A stretch of 64,000 nt of DNA, from NCBI RefSeq assembly GCF_015277675.1, contig NZ_JADHEC010000008.1, positions 49,661 to 113,660 on the forward strand, in the 5' to 3' direction. The DNA is from Flavobacterium soyangense (GTDB taxonomy: Bacteria > Bacteroidota > Bacteroidia > Flavobacteriales > Flavobacteriaceae). Below the pieces are notes generated by a model, which had not been told where the DNA came from, ran no database searches, and saw only the letters and a list, made by a program, of their open reading frames with translations. Shown in pieces: positions 1 through 8,927 of this stretch; positions within the stretch are counted from its first letter, which is position 1, and each line of letters starts with the position of its first letter. The position numbers and the translations under genes are program-made.

Positions 1-2
1 CT

Positions 3-602
3 ATTCCAATTCCTTTAAATCATAAAGATCCTTATACTTTGCTGATTGCGGTTTTGCTTTCGGCACAGTGTACGGATGTTCGCGTCAATCAAATTACGCC
101 CTTACTTTTTGCCAAAGCTGATAATCCTTATGATATGATAAAAATGTCGGTCGAGGAAATAAAAGAAATCATTCGTCCTTGTGGTTTATCGCCAATGAAG
201 TCAAAAGGAATTTATGGTTTATCCCATATTTTGATTGACAAACACGGCGGAAAAGTTCCTCAGAGTTTTGAAAGTCTGGAAGAATTACCTGCTGTAGGAC
301 ATAAAACAGCGAGTGTTGTAATGTCACAAGCTTTTGGATTTCCCGCTTTCCCTGTGGATACGCACATCCACAGATTGATGTACCGATGGAATTTATCTAG
401 TGGGAAAAATGTAGTGGAAACAGAAAAAGATGCTAAACGCATTTTTCCAATAGAAACTTGGAATGATTTGCATCTTCAAATGATTTGGTACGGTCGAGAA
501 TATTCTCCGGCCAGAGGTTGGGATTTAGAGAAAGACATTATTACGAAAACCATTGGCAGGAAAACTGTTTTGGAAGAGTATCAAACAAAAACATCCCGAT
601 GA
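3..602 (+). CDS. nth: Endonuclease III (DNA glycosylase/AP lyase), 5' end outside window
   Basis: Base-excision-repair enzyme that removes oxidised pyrimidines and cleaves at abasic sites. The reading frame is open from base 3, twelve codons before the first ATG at 39, so the true start lies outside the window. The helix-hairpin-helix shows as LPAVGHKTA and is followed by PVDTHIHR; counting from the ATG at 39, the lysine is residue 89 and the aspartate 107, matching the catalytic Lys/Asp pair of the Nth family. The C-terminal tail after WYGREYSPARGWDLEKD has none of the four cysteines that bind the [4Fe-4S] cluster in E. coli Nth, so this appears to be a cluster-free variant. A hairpin terminator overlaps the stop codon. 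Confidence 0.9.
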   Translation: MPIPLNHKDPYTLLIAVLLSAQCTDVRVNQITPLLFAKADNPYDMIKMSVEEIKEIIRPCGLSPMKSKGIYGLSHILIDKHGGKVPQSFESLEELPAVGHKTASVVMSQAFGFPAFPVDTHIHRLMYRWNLSSGKNVVETEKDAKRIFPIETWNDLHLQMIWYGREYSPARGWDLEKDIITKTIGRKTVLEEYQTKTSR

Positions 603-614
603 TTTTCGGGATGT
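591..614 (+). terminator. Rho-independent terminator of nth
   Basis: Perfect 8-bp stem (acatcccg / cgggatgt) with an 8-base loop and a following T-run. It overlaps the nth stop codon at 600-602. Confidence 0.8.
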
Positions 615-618
615 TTTT

Positions 619-762
619 CTAATTAGCCATAACTTCGAAACTCATAGTTTTACCTTTTATTATACTCAATGCTTTTGAGTAATTTAATAAAAAAGAAATA
701 GTCTCTTTTTTTGGTTTCATTGTAGGAATTGCTAATGCTTTTTTAGAGTAAATTTTTGCCAT
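619..762 (-). CDS. Small conserved-looking basic protein, 47 aa
   Basis: A complete short frame on the minus strand beginning ATG at 762 and ending TAG at 619. The product starts MAKIYSKKALAIP and is lysine-rich, with a central hydrophobic/amphipathic part (SFLLNYSKALSII). It sits 54 bases downstream of the sigma-factor gene on the same strand and fills the gap up to the nth terminator, so it may be read from the same transcript. I believe short proteins with this kind of MxKIYSKKAL start occur in other flavobacteria, but that is memory, not a search result. Function unknown. No Shine-Dalgarno sequence is seen, which is usual in this phylum. Confidence 0.6.
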   Translation of the reverse strand: MAKIYSKKALAIPTMKPKKETISFLLNYSKALSIIKGKTMSFEVMAN

Positions 763-816
763 AAAGTAATAAAATTTGTGTTTATTTATTACAACGCAAT
801 AATTTACAATAAAGTA

Positions 817-1401
817 TTAATTCGTTAAAATAATTTGATGTTTATCAATAACTTTTCTTATATTCATCAGTGCATAACGCATTCTTCCTAAGGCTGTATT
901 GATGCTAACGCCTGTTATTTCTGAAATTTCCTTGAAACTCATATCTTGATACATTCGCATAATCAATACTTCTTTTTGATCAGCAGGAAGTTCTTCAATT
1001 AGTTTTTTTAAGTCAATTTCAACTTGTTCTCGAATGATTTTATTTTCTATTGTAAGGGAATCATCAGACATAATTGAAAAAATGGAGAATTCTTCTGTTT
1101 CTCTGAACATAGGCATTTTTTTGTTTTTACGATAATGGTCAATAATAAGATTATGGGCAATTCGCATTACCCAAGGCAAGAATTTTCCTTCCTCATTATA
1201 GGATTTTGATTTTAAAGTTTTGATTACTTTAATAAAAGTGTCTTGAAATATATCATTCGAAATGTCTCTGTCAGAAATTTTCGAATAAATAAAACCAAAT
1301 ATTTTTGATTGATGTCTATTGATTAATACTGTCAAAGCATTTTCGTCGCCTTCAACATAATTTTTCACCAATAAAGCGTCTGGAAGTTGAATATCAGCCA
1401 T
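817..1401 (-). CDS. RNA polymerase sigma-70 family factor (ECF-like)
   Basis: Alternative sigma factor of 194 aa. Region 2 is visible around residues 25-95 (DISNDIFQDTFIKVIK, then FLPWVMRIAHNLIIDHYRK, typical of core and -10 recognition helices). Region 4 lies around residues 138-188 (LPADQKEVLIMRMYQ, then FKEISEITGVSINTALGR, the helix-turn-helix). There is no region 1.1 or 3. No anti-sigma gene is adjacent, so how it is controlled cannot be told from the window. A 47-codon gene follows on the same strand. The region upstream carries a TAAATTTG box. Confidence 0.9.
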   Translation of the reverse strand: MADIQLPDALLVKNYVEGDENALTVLINRHQSKIFGFIYSKISDRDISNDIFQDTFIKVIKTLKSKSYNEEGKFLPWVMRIAHNLIIDHYRKNKKMPMFRETEEFSIFSIMSDDSLTIENKIIREQVEIDLKKLIEELPADQKEVLIMRMYQDMSFKEISEITGVSINTALGRMRYALMNIRKVIDKHQIILTN

Positions 1402-1498
1402 AGTTATACCTTTTAGTTTTTTAATGAAATTGGATCAATTTTCTCTAAAAAGTAGTTTTATATAATAGGCTAAAATTTTTTTGTGGTTTATTATTTGT

Positions 1499-1506
1499 CA
1501 AATTTA
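1499..1506 (-). promoter_or_regulatory. Candidate -7 box (TAAATTTG) for the sigma-factor gene
   Basis: On the minus strand TAAATTTG matches the Bacteroidota TAnnTTTG -7 consensus, about 98 bases before the ATG at 1401. No clear -33 element was found. Confidence 0.35.
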
Positions 1507-1576
1507 ACAAATATTTATCTAAAGAAGCAAGTAAAAAGGTTAAAATTTAACAAACTTAAATTAAAAGATAAAAAAT

Positions 1577-1607
1577 AAGGCTTCTCTTTTAATAGAAAAG
1601 AAGCCTT
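1577..1607 (-). terminator. Terminator at the end of the beta-glucan locus
   Basis: Nine-base stem aaggcttct / agaagcctt. Read on the minus strand it is followed by a U-rich tract, and it lies 34 bases past the stop codon of the glucan phosphorylase gene. Confidence 0.7.
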
Positions 1608-1640
1608 TAATTTAATTGCAATAAAATTTTCTTAACCTAG

Positions 1641-4600
1641 CTATGCTAATCGAGGTACAAGATAAACATCTACTTGTTTAATACTATTTGTTCTTTCAAA
1701 TATTTCTTTACTGCTGTGCTCATCAATTGTGAGTCCTTCTAATTTAGATAATGATCCGTCAGTATTTGTTACTGTAATTCTATTTTTTTCTGAAATATGA
1801 TACACGAAAGGAACTTGACAGAAAGTAAATACCAGATTATTTTCTTTTAAATTAATTGATTCTTTATGGTTTTGAATAGAAAAATACTCAAAATTATCAG
1901 CAGTCATTAAAAATTCTGATTTTCTTAACAAACCAGGATTGAAAACAATTTTTCCATCTTGCACATTAATTCCTAATTCTCCAAAGCGAGAAATTATATC
2001 TTCTTTTACTTGCCCAGTCATTCCGGGTTGTTTAGCACCGCCATTTCCGGGAGTGTGTGAATAGGCGTCTGTAGGGAAAGCACCAAATAATTCTGGTGAT
2101 TTATTAAATCCTATTCCAGCCCTTACATCATAATAATGCTTAACTAATCTGCCAAGTTGAATCTCATCAGTAGTGTTTTGTAATGCCAAGAAATAGTTTT
2201 CGCTAATTGCTAACAATAATTTAGAAACCATGTGCCAATAAATACACCCTAATCCTTCGAATCCATAAAATGTTCCTGATCGACCTGTAAACGACTGATG
2301 ATCAAAAACTTTTTCGAAAATTTGTAAAACCGATTCTTTTTCCTGCTCCAAATTATTCTGTGCCGGCAACAAATTTAATGCGCTTTTTAAATCGGCACCA
2401 TTTCTAAAACTACTATTAAAATGATACACCCCATCAATATCTTTGTAAATTATATCGCTATTGCTTTCTGAAATAAGTTGAGAAAGCAATTTACTGTTTT
2501 GAACTAAATCTGACGGAATATTATTTTTTTCTGTAAACCTAGGTAACTGTCTATCAGGATAAAGCATGTAGCTGAATTGATCTTTCCTGAACATAGCGCT
2601 CCCTTTTAAAGCATCAAGTACCTGATTAACTTCTTCGGTATTTAAAACACTAGCACTCAATATAGCTACTTGTCCTTCCAACATTTCATAAAGATGACGA
2701 ATAGAAATACTTTTTTCTTTAAATGAAATTAGATTATAGGAATGATACAAATTATCTTCTCTTTTGTTTTTTCTAATTGAATGATCAAAATGTTTAATCG
2801 TTAATTCGAAAAACGCTACTAATTCTGAAACATTAATAGTTTCTTTATTGCCTGAAAATCCTTTACGATAAATTTTTTCACGATAATTACTTCCTGCATA
2901 GCCTAAACCATCAGCAATTAATCGTCTATTAGAGTCTGAAATATCTGTTATCAATAAATCTTTGTATTGCTCAAAAATCTTAAAAATGGAATCAAAAAAT
3001 ACTGCCATCTCCTCTGAAACTTCAATTTTTTCTATAGAGGTTCCTTTAAATAATTCAAGACAAAAAGACTGCAATCTTCGAATATGGTATAATGTTACCA
3101 TAGAAACACCATTTCCAACTAAAGCATTGTTAGCGTCATTCCATTCTGGCCTTTGTGTATTTAACCAAATTCCTGCTTCTGGAATAAAATTAGAAAGTTT
3201 AGCCAGCAACATTGCAAGTAATTTTTCTGTAAAATTTACTTGAAGTACATTTCCGTTAGATTCTAAAATAAGTTTTCCGTCGCTACCAATATTTTCAACT
3301 CTTTCTAAAGCTATTTTCTCTGCTTCAAAGTCAAATTCAATCGTGTCAAAAGGATTTTTTACCAAATCTTCGTAGGACTTAATTCTGTAAGGTACATTGG
3401 CGTAAGCAAAAATACTTTCAGTCAACATACTGTTTAAAACTCCCGGATGGTATTTTTTAGATATTTCTAAAAATTTCTGTAGATATATAATCTGGTGGTC
3501 ACCCCAATAACCAATATTTGCCCAAGGATCATGAGGATCTGGTGATTCCCAATCTATTCCGTCTCTTGTGATTCGATATGGATTGTAACCATCCGCAGTA
3601 GAGGCATTTAAAAACTTAGAAATCATTCCTTCTATGAATGAAGGATACGATAATCCAAGAGCTTCCCAATTTTGAAAAATATCTCTCCAATTTCCTTGGA
3701 AATTTAGGTTTTTTGAACCGTCTCCTTTTTTTATTTCAATTGCAAAGCGATTCCACGGACGTGATGGATCACCATGTCTTCTACTGAAAGTTAATGGCAA
3801 ATATTCATACAGCAAACGGATTAATTGTTTGTCGTCATGACTTGCCACTTTTTTTAGTAAAATAGAATAATCTTCTTTTTGATTTAAATTTTGAAGGAAT
3901 ACTAAATTATTTTTATAAACAGTATTATTAGCACCTTCAATAAATTCCAGTAAATCTTTTTTACCAATAGAATAATTATCATCAAAAATACCTCCACGCA
4001 TTACATTAAACAACACATTCGATAGGTGTCTATTAACGCCTAATTTATCCCCTGTTAGTTGTAAACCATCTGCAGATGCCAATATTCTCACTAAATCTTT
4101 TGTACAATCATTTACATCATCAAGCAACTGTTGGGCACAATTTTTATTATCTGATAAAAAATGTTTTAAAGTAGCGATATAACCCGAATTTTTGTTGATG
4201 TCTGCAACAATGTGCCACTCTCTTTTCTCATTAAATGAAAGTTCTATTTCAGCATTAATAAAATAGGCTCCTCTGGTGGCTCTTATATCTTTTTCTTCTT
4301 CAATAGGAAGTCCTTTTCGGAAATTTTTTAATTGACTAGAAGATAATAAAATCTTAGCATCACTTAATCCTTCTGACCAAACTACAGTAGAACTCAAAGC
4401 TTCGCTAGGCTCAGCTTTGTCAACTATTACTGAACTTAACATATATAGTCCAATATTTGTATTAGTGACCAATTCGCTTTTTTTGTAAGCATCCACTAAA
4501 TTGCTCAATGAATTTTGGAGTTGCTGGTTGATTTCAGCTGGCAAAATATTTTGGATTCCATCAAGAACAGAAACCGAACAAGGTGATTCAAGATTATTAA

Positions 4601-5093
4601 TAAGCATTGATTTTTTGATAAAACCAAATTTTTCGCTATTCATCCATTGATAGGAGAAAGTGATTCCTAAATCTTCGTTAATTTCTTCGAATAGTATTTT
4701 GTTTCCATAAACGTTTTTGTAAATGTTACGTTGTATTTTATAAACACCATTGTACTTATCCGAAAAGACTTCCCACAATGAAGTTTTACTACCTCGTGTG
4801 ACTAACAAAATGGTTTTGCTTCCCGAAATTTCGGCAGAATCTTGTATTTTATCTACTGTATAATAAGGAAATAAAGCTAAATCAGGATTTTTTCTACCGG
4901 CTGATAATCCTCCGTTACTGGAGATAAACATCCAATGGTCAGAGTTGCTAACGATAGTCATAAAAAAAGGATCCATCTTATCATAATTAGCTATTTTGTA
5001 AAATGATTCACCATCAAAATCTACAAATTCCCCTGTGATAGTTTTATTTTCATTGTTTAAATTATAATTCCCAAGTAGAATTTCATTTTTCAT
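1641..5093 (-). CDS. Beta-1,3-glucan phosphorylase, GH149-type
   Basis: Large (1150 aa) protein without signal peptide or membrane segment, so cytoplasmic. Its length and internal blocks, notably DPWANIGYWGDHQ near the middle and GGAKQPGMTGQ about 120 residues from the end, look like the GH149 family (relatives GH161 and GH94), inverting phosphorylases that release glucose 1-phosphate from beta-1,3-glucans or oligosaccharides. This fits its place as the last gene of a laminarin-type locus with GH16, GH17 and GH30 enzymes. Phosphorolysis would save one ATP per glucose compared with hydrolysis. It has its own 205-base upstream gap after the GH16 gene, so it may have a separate promoter. I am confident it is a phosphorylase-like clan GH-Q-type enzyme and less sure of GH149 rather than GH161. 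Confidence 0.7.
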   Translation of the reverse strand: MKNEILLGNYNLNNENKTITGEFVDFDGESFYKIANYDKMDPFFMTIVSNSDHWMFISSNGGLSAGRKNPDLALFPYYTVDKIQDSAEISGSKTILLVTRGSKTSLWEVFSDKYNGVYKIQRNIYKNVYGNKILFEEINEDLGITFSYQWMNSEKFGFIKKSMLINNLESPCSVSVLDGIQNILPAEINQQLQNSLSNLVDAYKKSELVTNTNIGLYMLSSVIVDKAEPSEALSSTVVWSEGLSDAKILLSSSQLKNFRKGLPIEEEKDIRATRGAYFINAEIELSFNEKREWHIVADINKNSGYIATLKHFLSDNKNCAQQLLDDVNDCTKDLVRILASADGLQLTGDKLGVNRHLSNVLFNVMRGGIFDDNYSIGKKDLLEFIEGANNTVYKNNLVFLQNLNQKEDYSILLKKVASHDDKQLIRLLYEYLPLTFSRRHGDPSRPWNRFAIEIKKGDGSKNLNFQGNWRDIFQNWEALGLSYPSFIEGMISKFLNASTADGYNPYRITRDGIDWESPDPHDPWANIGYWGDHQIIYLQKFLEISKKYHPGVLNSMLTESIFAYANVPYRIKSYEDLVKNPFDTIEFDFEAEKIALERVENIGSDGKLILESNGNVLQVNFTEKLLAMLLAKLSNFIPEAGIWLNTQRPEWNDANNALVGNGVSMVTLYHIRRLQSFCLELFKGTSIEKIEVSEEMAVFFDSIFKIFEQYKDLLITDISDSNRRLIADGLGYAGSNYREKIYRKGFSGNKETINVSELVAFFELTIKHFDHSIRKNKREDNLYHSYNLISFKEKSISIRHLYEMLEGQVAILSASVLNTEEVNQVLDALKGSAMFRKDQFSYMLYPDRQLPRFTEKNNIPSDLVQNSKLLSQLISESNSDIIYKDIDGVYHFNSSFRNGADLKSALNLLPAQNNLEQEKESVLQIFEKVFDHQSFTGRSGTFYGFEGLGCIYWHMVSKLLLAISENYFLALQNTTDEIQLGRLVKHYYDVRAGIGFNKSPELFGAFPTDAYSHTPGNGGAKQPGMTGQVKEDIISRFGELGINVQDGKIVFNPGLLRKSEFLMTADNFEYFSIQNHKESINLKENNLVFTFCQVPFVYHISEKNRITVTNTDGSLSKLEGLTIDEHSSKEIFERTNSIKQVDVYLVPRLA

Positions 5094-5298
5094 AATATTT
5101 GTATTAATGCGTTGCGTATTTTTTATTAATTTGTATTTATATTGTTACAGTTGCAAATAATTATAAGATTACTACTGCCCATCTATGTTCTATTTTAAAA
5201 GTTGAAATTTTGATTCAAGAAATTTAATTACAAGAGGTATAAAGAAACTTTCGTAACTTTATTTTCAATTGATTTTGTTGTGACCTTAGAGTTAACAA

Positions 5299-7002
5299 CT
5301 ATTTTTTTATAATTTTTACATTTTGAACACCGTGCAAGTTTTTTACTTTTAAAAAGTAAATTCCTGATTTAAGACCACTCATATCCAAATTGTGTGATGA
5401 CTTTACTACATCTTCAAATATTTTTTGCCCTAATATATCTGTTAAAATGATTTGATTTTGTTCATCTAGCAACTGCAAATATAATATATTTTCTACAGGA
5501 TTAGGATAGTAAAACTGTTTCAATTCAGATGAAGTTTCTACCCTCAATGAACAACTACTGCCCACCACATAAGAAATATATTTCGTGACAGACAATCCTC
5601 CACCCGCATAAGCAAATTTACAGGCATAGTTAATGGTTGAACCAATGGTTTGTCCTGTAATGGTTTTAGTAAAAACCTGTCCAGAAACATTCGACATTTG
5701 TGTTTCAGTGGACGGGGAACTTTGATTTCGCAAAAACGCCACTAATCCGACTTTGTTATCCAACAATTCAAATGTAATTTTAACATCATTTCCAATGGTT
5801 TCGAAAGCATAATTGTATCCTAATGTAAAAGCACCTTGCTGAGCCTGTGTATCAGTACCGGAACATTGCGAAATTACCGTTGTTTTAGCGTTAAGTACAA
5901 TTGGATTATTAACAGCGGCATTTCCTGTTGCATCAGTTGCCGAAACTGAAAAAGTATAATTAGTATTAGGAGACAAATTGGATATGATTAATGATTTTTG
6001 AACACCGGAAAGGCTATATGTCGAACTCGTTCCAGATCCATAATCAACATTGTAGGTGACATTTCCTGAGTTGTCCGTAGCATTTAGCAATAATTCAACA
6101 GATGATCCTGAAATTGCCCCAACAGAAGCTGCAAAATTAACAGGTGGCTGGGTATCAATAGTAGTATTTTGATAGACTCTTACATAATCAATATCCATAG
6201 AAGCTTGTGTAAAACTTGGCGCAATTGTTCCAGCTATCCCTCCCAAAGCAATATTCAATAATAAATATTGTTCTTTATCAAATGGCCAAGTACTGGCGTC
6301 TTTAACCGCTGGATTGTATGTATAAAAAGCAACACCATCAAGAAGAAATGATATTTGGTTTGGCGACCAATTCATAGAATAAATATGGTAGTTATTTGCT
6401 AAATCAGAAGCTATTGTTCCACCATTGTTTACTGAATTCCCATGGGAAGAAGGTGTATGCATAGTGCTTTGAATGTAATTGATAGACTGTGATGAAAAAA
6501 TTCCATGCTCCATAATATCAGTTTCTCCACATGCCGGCCAATCTGTAGTTCCATAAGTTGAAGCAAAATAACCTCCAGGTTCATTTACGTTTTTGCCCAA
6601 CATCCAAATTGCAGGCCAAGTTCCTGAATCAATTGGCAATTTTGCACGGACATCTACACGTCCGTATCTAAAGGCAAATTTAGAATTTAATCGGGCTGAT
6701 GTATACTCTTTAGTTACACCCTGATCGGTAAAAGATTCTTTTTTTGCAACAATATGTAATAGACCTGTATCAACAAAAGAATTAGTCGTGAGATTAGTAT
6801 AATGTTGCACTTCGCCATTAAACCAGCTTCCACCGGCAGGCAATTGAGTTTGATGAAACCAGTTGTTGGAATCTACAGCTCCATTAACAGTAAATTCATC
6901 AGACCAAACTAAATCATTATAAACAACATCAACCTGTGCAAGACAGCATTGTCCAATTAGAAAAACCAAAAAGAACAATTGAAGTGAAGTATTTTTTTTC
7001 AT
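5299..7002 (-). CDS. Secreted GH16 endo-beta-1,3-glucanase with FN3 and T9SS sorting domain
   Basis: Laminarinase-type enzyme of 567 aa. A Sec signal peptide covers about residues 1-22 (FFLVFLIGQCCLAQ). The GH16 domain runs to about residue 275 with the catalytic motif GETDIMEH (Glu160 nucleophile, Asp162, Glu165 acid/base). An FN3 domain follows at about 280-370 (DTQPPVNFAAS to NPIVLNAKT), then a beta-sandwich of unknown role (about 378-485). The C-terminal 75 residues are a T9SS type A sorting domain (FYYPNPVENILYLQ ... KSGIYFLKV). The protein should therefore cross the outer membrane by type IX secretion and cut long glucan chains outside the cell. It follows the GH17 gene by 57 bases and is probably co-transcribed. 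Confidence 0.93.
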   Translation of the reverse strand: MKKNTSLQLFFLVFLIGQCCLAQVDVVYNDLVWSDEFTVNGAVDSNNWFHQTQLPAGGSWFNGEVQHYTNLTTNSFVDTGLLHIVAKKESFTDQGVTKEYTSARLNSKFAFRYGRVDVRAKLPIDSGTWPAIWMLGKNVNEPGGYFASTYGTTDWPACGETDIMEHGIFSSQSINYIQSTMHTPSSHGNSVNNGGTIASDLANNYHIYSMNWSPNQISFLLDGVAFYTYNPAVKDASTWPFDKEQYLLLNIALGGIAGTIAPSFTQASMDIDYVRVYQNTTIDTQPPVNFAASVGAISGSSVELLLNATDNSGNVTYNVDYGSGTSSTYSLSGVQKSLIISNLSPNTNYTFSVSATDATGNAAVNNPIVLNAKTTVISQCSGTDTQAQQGAFTLGYNYAFETIGNDVKITFELLDNKVGLVAFLRNQSSPSTETQMSNVSGQVFTKTITGQTIGSTINYACKFAYAGGGLSVTKYISYVVGSSCSLRVETSSELKQFYYPNPVENILYLQLLDEQNQIILTDILGQKIFEDVVKSSHNLDMSGLKSGIYFLKVKNLHGVQNVKIIKK

Positions 7003-7059
7003 GATATTTTTTTTAAAATTTAAAAATAGTTTAATAAAAGATAGTTATTAAATTATTTA

Positions 7060-7992
7060 TTATAAAATTTTTTGTCGGTCCATAGCTAATTTTGGGGTTC
7101 TATCAATTTTAAAAAGCCCCCAATGTTTTTCGGGTTCTAAAGGTTCATTAGACCCTTTCCAAGATTCATCAAATGCTTCGAATACAAAGGTTAGAATACC
7201 ATCAGAATCTGTCCAATTGACTAAATCTTGATAATAAATTTCTTGATTATCTTCACTAACATTATGTGCTTCTATTCCTCTGCCGTTAGAATTGGTTGCC
7301 CAACCTGCTTCCGTAATTACTACCGGTTTATCAGGATACATATTGGCAACCGCAAAGTAATTTTCTTTGGTATAATCTAATGCTTCGTGTATATTCTTAT
7401 ATTCCCAAACCGGGTAAGTATGAATCGAAATAAAATCAACCACATCTACTAGAGGTTTGAGTTTGCTTAACCAAGGCACATAATTTTCGCAAAAAGTAAC
7501 AGGTTGTTTCGCTTCTTTTTTAATACTGTTCACGTATTCTATGACACTAGAAACTGATACATAATGGTCTGTCCAATCGACACAAGCTTCATTTCCTGCT
7601 GATAAAGTGCATATTATTGTTGGATATTGATTGGCTAAATCAATGAGTTTTTGAATTTGGTTTCGGTTTTTAATGTGGTTTTCGTCCAGTTCTTTTTCAG
7701 TATATACGCCACCACCCCAAGGACAGCCAAAATTATTCATTTCGGCCACAATATAAGCACCAAGCATTACTTGAAAAGGCAGTTTTTCTTGTTCAATTAC
7801 TTTTAAAACGGTTTCAGCATGTACATCACAATCGTATAAACGAAGGTATTTCCAGTGACTTTTAAGTATCAATAAATCTTCTTTAACCTCTTCATAACTT
7901 GGGCATATACCTCCAGGCTGCTGACCTTCACGAAAACCAGAATAACATATTGCTCTTCCTGGAGATAAATTTAATGCTTTAAAACTATTCAT
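7060..7992 (-). CDS. GH17 family glycosyl hydrolase, cytoplasmic
   Basis: Clan GH-A beta-1,3-glucanase/glucosidase-like TIM barrel of 310 aa. The acid/base lies in SAGNEACVDW (Glu135) and the nucleophile in VVITEAGW (Glu228). There is no signal peptide, so it should act inside the cell on imported oligosaccharides. It is more divergent than the other two GH17 domains of this operon and may have a different chain-length preference or end specificity; that is inference. Its ATG overlaps the stop of the upstream GH17 gene (TAATG), which implies translational coupling. Confidence 0.88.
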   Translation of the reverse strand: MNSFKALNLSPGRAICYSGFREGQQPGGICPSYEEVKEDLLILKSHWKYLRLYDCDVHAETVLKVIEQEKLPFQVMLGAYIVAEMNNFGCPWGGGVYTEKELDENHIKNRNQIQKLIDLANQYPTIICTLSAGNEACVDWTDHYVSVSSVIEYVNSIKKEAKQPVTFCENYVPWLSKLKPLVDVVDFISIHTYPVWEYKNIHEALDYTKENYFAVANMYPDKPVVITEAGWATNSNGRGIEAHNVSEDNQEIYYQDLVNWTDSDGILTFVFEAFDESWKGSNEPLEPEKHWGLFKIDRTPKLAMDRQKIL

Positions 7993-8915
7993 TAATATTT
8001 TAATTTTTCATTTTTATCCCAAATACCCCAATAAGCTCCTACTTCACCCTCTGCTCCTACTTTCCAGGATTCATCAAATGAAGAGAAATAGAAAATATCT
8101 ATATCTTCCTGTTGAGACCAAAGTTGGGTATTTATAAAATATTTTATTGCATTTTCTTTGGAAGGATGTGAGTCTTTAAAACTTTCGCCTTTACTGGGCC
8201 ATCCTGTTTCGGTTATAATTACTTTTTTACCATTTCCTGCCTCTAAGGCCTGATGGTACATTTGCTTCATATGTCCTAATGAATATTCGAGGTTGCAGCC
8301 TTCCCAAAATGGATAGCAATTGGTTAAAATAAGATCGCAAGCTTCTGTAATTCTTGGTTTAATAGTAAACTCGTAATACGCATCGACATAACTTACAGGA
8401 ATAGTATCCGGAATGGCTTTTTTTACCCTGCCGATAAATTCCAGAAGTTCGTCTTCGGTTAAATCTTTTCTATACATAACCTCGTTTCCAACGGCGGCGA
8501 TATCTACAAAGCCTTCGTTAGAAAGTTTTATGAGTCCTTCAATTTCTTTTTCATTGATTTCCGGATCATCACCTAACCAAGCCCCTACTAATGTTTTAAT
8601 GCCATATTCTTTTGCAATAATTGGTATAAACTCATTGCCTTCAGTGCATGAAAATGACCGTACCCATTTAGTATAAGGAGCAATTATTTTCATTCTTCGT
8701 CGCACTTGTTCCTCGGTTATAATGTCGCCTGGTTTTTGTCCGTCTTCATAAAGGCTAAAACAAAGTCCATGCATTCCTTTTTTTAAAACTTCACCAAAAA
8801 GGTTTATTAATTCTTTTGGTGATTTATTTGAATAATTAATCCCATTATAATTAATCTCATTAACATTATCATACTTGATTTGATAAAGCGAATCTTCTTT
8901 TCTACTATATGACAT
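7992..8915 (-). CDS. GH17 family glycosyl hydrolase, cytoplasmic, paralogue of the transporter-fused GH17
   Basis: A 307-aa GH17 TIM barrel. Acid/base in AVGNEVMYR (Glu145), nucleophile in IITETGWPS (Glu236). No signal peptide. It is collinear with, and closely similar to, the GH17 domain at the C-terminus of the transporter gene just upstream (shared RSFSCTEGNE, KTLVGAW, CYPFWEG and FYFSSFDESWKV blocks, and a near-identical C-terminus), so the two arose by duplication. It starts 12 bases after the fusion gene and overlaps the next gene by one base. It probably hydrolyses laminari-oligosaccharides in the cytoplasm. Confidence 0.9.
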   Translation of the reverse strand: MSYSRKEDSLYQIKYDNVNEINYNGINYSNKSPKELINLFGEVLKKGMHGLCFSLYEDGQKPGDIITEEQVRRRMKIIAPYTKWVRSFSCTEGNEFIPIIAKEYGIKTLVGAWLGDDPEINEKEIEGLIKLSNEGFVDIAAVGNEVMYRKDLTEDELLEFIGRVKKAIPDTIPVSYVDAYYEFTIKPRITEACDLILTNCYPFWEGCNLEYSLGHMKQMYHQALEAGNGKKVIITETGWPSKGESFKDSHPSKENAIKYFINTQLWSQQEDIDIFYFSSFDESWKVGAEGEVGAYWGIWDKNEKLKY

Positions 8916-8927
8916 GATTCCTAATTT

